Assembly: GCA_963575745.1 (NCBI GenBank)
Contig: CAUYUJ010017884.1
Span: 193,027 to 221,421, forward strand
DNA length: 28,395 nucleotides
DNA from: Prorocentrum cordatum
Lineage: Eukaryota > Sar > Dinophyceae > Prorocentrales > Prorocentraceae
Direction of reading: 5' to 3'
This document shows, piece by piece, positions 26,418-28,395 of this stretch (its first letter is position 1; every line of letters starts with the position of its first letter). The notes under the pieces were generated by a model. It ran no database searches and had not been told where the DNA came from. It saw only the letters and a list, made by a program, of their open reading frames with translations. The translations under genes were made by a program, and so were the position numbers.

Positions 26418-26683
26418 CGGCCTCTGGGGGCCCCTGCTGGGCCTCGGGACCGCCGACAAGCGAGTCAGGATGAAAAGCCTTGCATGGGGAATGGGTCGAG
26501 ACCGCTGGGGGGTCGACGTCATGAAAAAATTATGACGTCGGGAGTCTGGGGACGCAGACATGCGACGTCTTGCTTTTTCAATACGGGGTCCCCGGAAGTC
26601 CCGACCCTTTCCCCGGGACTGGTTTGTCGTCCTGAGCCGTTTTTTGACCGTCCCGAGGCCTGGCGAGGACCCCCTGGAGGCCG
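26418..26683. repeat. 266-bp imperfect palindrome (GACGTC foldback family, copy 2)
   Basis: The left arm 26418-26535 contains GGCCTCGGGACCG, GAGTCAGGATGA and GGGGTCGACGTCATG. The reverse complement of the right arm 26560-26683 contains GGCCTCGGGACGG, GCTCAGGACGA and GACGTCG in the same order. The centre near 26515-26565 has three GACGTC words. Half arms of the same family lie at 24878-25000 and 26806-26930. Confidence 0.7.
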
Positions 26684-26805
26684 AAAATGGCTGAAACCCT
26701 CGCGTGTTGATTTTTTACAACGCGATCGTCTCCGGGTCAGGGGCCCAGACATGCTCGCGTCGTGGACAAGTCAGGACGGGAGGGTTTTCGCCGTTTTCAG
26801 CCTTC

Positions 26806-26930
26806 CAGGGGCCCTCGCCGGGCCAGAGGACCGTCAGAAACGATCGTTTCTGACGGTGCTGAGTCGACTCAGGGCGACAAACTGGTCCCGGGGAAATGGT
26901 CGGGACTTCGGGGACTCCGTAACTCAGTCA
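26806..26930 (+). repeat. Half arm of the GACGTC foldback family with a perfect 28-bp palindrome
   Basis: AGGGGCCCTCGCCGGGCC, then CTCAGGGCGACAAACTGG and GGTCGGGACTTCGGGGAC match the reverse complement of 26585-26683. Within it 26830-26857 is perfectly self-complementary (half-site ACCGTCAGAAACGA). Confidence 0.7.
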
Positions 26931-27112
26931 ACCCGCCTAGTAAGGTTGGGCAACCTTCCCAAGGGTACCCTTGCATCCTTGCCTCCTCGGTCCATTCTTC
27001 GGCCACTTTCCTTGGCCGAACCCCGCTCGAAAAGCTTCGAAATGGGCGTCCAAGAAGGCCCTTGCATCCGTATCGCGCATCCTTACTGTACGGGTTGTCT
27101 GTATTACGACGC
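26931..27112. other. Spacer, nothing recognised
   Basis: Mixed-composition DNA between two repeat modules without a supported gene or hairpin. Confidence 0.4.
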
Positions 27113-27490
27113 GATCATGTCTGGGTTTTTGTTGGGGGGGAGAGGTGGGGGGGGCGCGCCCGCCGCCCGCGCTGCCCAGTGAAGCCAGCCCCACCCAGAT
27201 CATTGGATACCGTTTCTTTTCGGTCGCGATCGGTGCCAACCGATCGGCACTCCAAGTCGGTCGCGACCGATCGCGAATCGGCCGCGACCGGTCGCCACCG
27301 ATCGCGACCGATCGGTCGCGACCGATACCAGAATTCAAAGCAAAATCGGTAGCGATCGTTCTCGTCGGTCGCGACTGGAAGATGCCAGCATCTAGTGATC
27401 AGGGCAGGGGGCCCCGGCCCGGCTTGCCCCCCTTGGCCCCTGGGGCCCCGTGCGGCGGCTGCCCACCGAGCCGGCGCTCGGGGCGCGTGG
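27113..27490 (+). repeat. GATCATGTCTGGG module, interrupted copy (filled site)
   Basis: GATCATGTCTGGG (27113-27125) through GCCAGCCC at 27191, then continuing after the insertion from GGGGGCCCCGGCCCGGCTTG (27407) to CTGCCCACC. It matches 24727-24867 on both sides. It continues into GGCGCTCGGGGCGCGTGG, which is shared with 25291. Confidence 0.85.
27194..27404 (+). mobile_element. 211-bp TIR element rich in CGGTCGCGACCG palindromes, inserted with CA duplication
   Basis: Ends CCCAGATCATTGGATACCG (27194-27212) and the reverse complement of the right end CCCTGATCACTAGATGCTGG (27385-27404) match at most positions. CA lies on both sides (27192-27193 and 27405-27406). Removing the element and one CA gives exactly GCCAGCCCCAGGGGGCCCC as found at 24799-24817. 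Inside are many GGTCGCGACC and CCGATCGCGACCGATCGG words, so the strand can fold extensively. A partial left half lies at 21671-21762. No coding capacity. Confidence 0.8.
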
Positions 27491-27592
27491 GGTCGGCGCC
27501 CTCCCCAGATTCTCGAGATCGTCAGAATATTGATGATCCACATAATTCTGAAGATTCTTCAAATTATTCAAGATTTGCCTCATTCTCAAAAG

Positions 27593-27710
27593 CACGCGCG
27601 CATGCGCATGCACGCGCACGTGGGCAAACGCACGCGCGCATGGGCCATCGCATGCCCACCGCCGATGTGGATCCCCGTCGATAGACAGGAATCCACATCG
27701 GCGGTGGGCA
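27593..27710. repeat. Alternating GCGCATGC tract followed by a perfect 20-bp stem-loop
   Basis: 27593-27645 is mostly alternating purine-pyrimidine (CACGCGCGCATGCGCATGC), a Z-DNA-prone pattern. TGCCCACCGCCGATGTGGAT (27653-27672) pairs perfectly with ATCCACATCGGCGGTGGGCA (27691-27710) around an 18-base loop. Confidence 0.85.
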
Positions 27711-27721
27711 CCGACCTCCCC

Positions 27722-27870
27722 ACCCACCAAACCACCCCAACCCAACCCGAAGGCTCAGATTTACCCTCGATTTCTAGTGGGGGGGGGGGTCCGAGAACAT
27801 CGAAAAAACATAACCCCCCCCCCAACCCGAAATTCGGGTCTTCGGGTTGGGTGGGGGTGGTTTGGTGGGT
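27722..27870. repeat. 149-bp foldback with 31-bp arms
   Basis: 27722-27752 (ACCCACCAAACCACCCC start) pairs with 27840-27870 (GGGGTGGTTTGGTGGGT end) with a single mismatch. Inside, an 11-G run near 27780 and a 10-C run near 27815 could pair as an inner stem. AACCCGAA and TTCGGGTT also pair around 27823-27848. Confidence 0.85.
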
Positions 27871-27956
27871 AGAAATCGGGACGGCAGGTCCTGGGCCGCT
27901 TTTTCGGCCCCGGGGGGGGGCCCGGCGAGGGCCCGCGGAGGCCGACCGTAGCCAAA

Positions 27957-28160
27957 GCTTAGGGCGGGCGTGTCCCCCCACAGGGGGATTCTCGACGAAA
28001 AATAGGAAATACCCAAACATACCCCAAAAAGGCAAACACACATTCAAAACATAGTCCTCATACTATTTTTGGATTATTTTTGGATTATTCTTTGGGGTTT
28101 TAATTTCATTTTATTTTTCGTCGAAAATCCCCCCGTAGGGGGACATGCCCGACCTGAGCC
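27957..28160. mobile_element. 'CCCCTGTAGGGG' inverted-repeat element, second full copy
   Basis: The left end (27957-28010: GGGCGGGCGTGTCCCCCCAC, AGGGGGATTCTCGACG) pairs with the right end (28107-28156: CGTCGAAAATCCCCCCGTAG, GGGGACATGCCCGACC). The AT-rich centre includes a duplicated TTTTTGGATTA. No exact flanking duplication is visible, so it may be older than the copy at 25975. Confidence 0.75.
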
Positions 28161-28353
28161 GAGACCCTCCCGTCCTGATTCTGTTGACGACGCGATCCTG
28201 CCCGGGTCTTCTGGATCAGCACCGGTGGGCGCGCCCTGGGTGTTCCGGGTCGGTGCGGCCCCGCCCCCGGGGCTTTGGACGTGGTGCGGGCCTGGATCGG
28301 ATCATCGTGGCGTTGGCTATGCAAAAAAAAAAGCGGCCGACTGGGGCCAAGGG
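28161..28353. other. GC-rich spacer with a degenerate GATCATGTCTGGG-like word
   Basis: GACGACGCGATCCTGCCCGGG (28185-28205) resembles the module word found at 24727, 25043 and 27113. No gene is supported. Confidence 0.4.
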
Positions 28354-28395
28354 TTATGTCGAAAATCCCCCTACAGGGGGATTTTCGACGAAAAA
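28354..28395. mobile_element. Start of a further 'CCCCTACAGGGG' terminal repeat, cut by the window end
   Basis: GTCGAAAATCCCCCTACAGG runs straight into GGGATTTTCGACGAAAAA. This is the left-end sequence of the family, with an inverted copy of its inner part immediately outside it. The two halves are complementary except at the central TA/CA. Confidence 0.7.

Noticed and set aside
1-28395. rRNA, tRNA or spliceosomal RNA genes, and bacterial contamination
   Set aside because: No conserved RNA motifs, tRNA-like cloverleaf or ribosome-binding-site plus ORF organisation were recognised by eye; a covariance-model scan was not possible.

Overview
The window looks like nuclear DNA of a dinoflagellate. 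This is inferred from four things seen together: GC-rich exon-like stretches with very strong G/C third-position bias, 3' splice sites of the AG|G type, remnants of protein families that I recall as high-copy in dinoflagellate genomes, and a very large load of microsatellites and foldback repeats. No bacterial operon structure, rRNA, tRNA or CRISPR array was seen. The species cannot be named from the sequence.

Layout. 1-1.5 kb: a degenerate tyrosine recombinase followed by a duplicated ~110-bp segment. 1.7-3.3 kb: a purine tract, a ~1-kb (TAC)n array and a second purine tract. 3.4-5.5 kb: short exon candidates on the + strand. These include a terminal exon pair (5199-5231 and 5381-5449) interrupted by a 143-bp terminal-inverted-repeat element that behaves like an introner. 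5.5-7.1 kb: CT, TA, CTC and CCG low complexity around the C-terminal endonuclease part of a non-LTR retrotransposon (- strand). 7.2-8.0 kb: the best ordinary coding region (+), damaged by one stop and one frameshift. 8.97-10.6 kb: a frameshifted copy of a long uncharacterised dinoflagellate family (+). 11.3-14.5 kb: very CpG-rich DNA with a few exon candidates. 14.7-15.15 kb: a + strand terminal coding region with a one-base frameshift. 15.4-17.7 kb: CTC and GT microsatellites plus a small foldback. 17.7-18.9 kb: short-unit GC-rich repeats with an identical 120-bp direct repeat. 19.0-20.2 kb: the EEP endonuclease end of a non-LTR retrotransposon (-). 20.2-23.2 kb: tandem repeats and a 370-bp pyrimidine tract, ending in a very regular 41-bp array. 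23.5-28.4 kb: a dense nest of palindromic, apparently non-autonomous elements of at least five families.

There is no working operon or pathway here. The coding material is mostly relics of mobile or high-copy genes plus isolated exons of unknown genes. The most interesting features are the candidate introner at 5232-5380, where removal joins two reading frames exactly, and the 23.5-28.4 kb foldback cluster. In that cluster one element has an exact 'empty site' elsewhere in the window, and two others sit between perfect 15-bp direct repeats. All function calls are from reading motifs by eye; no search was run.
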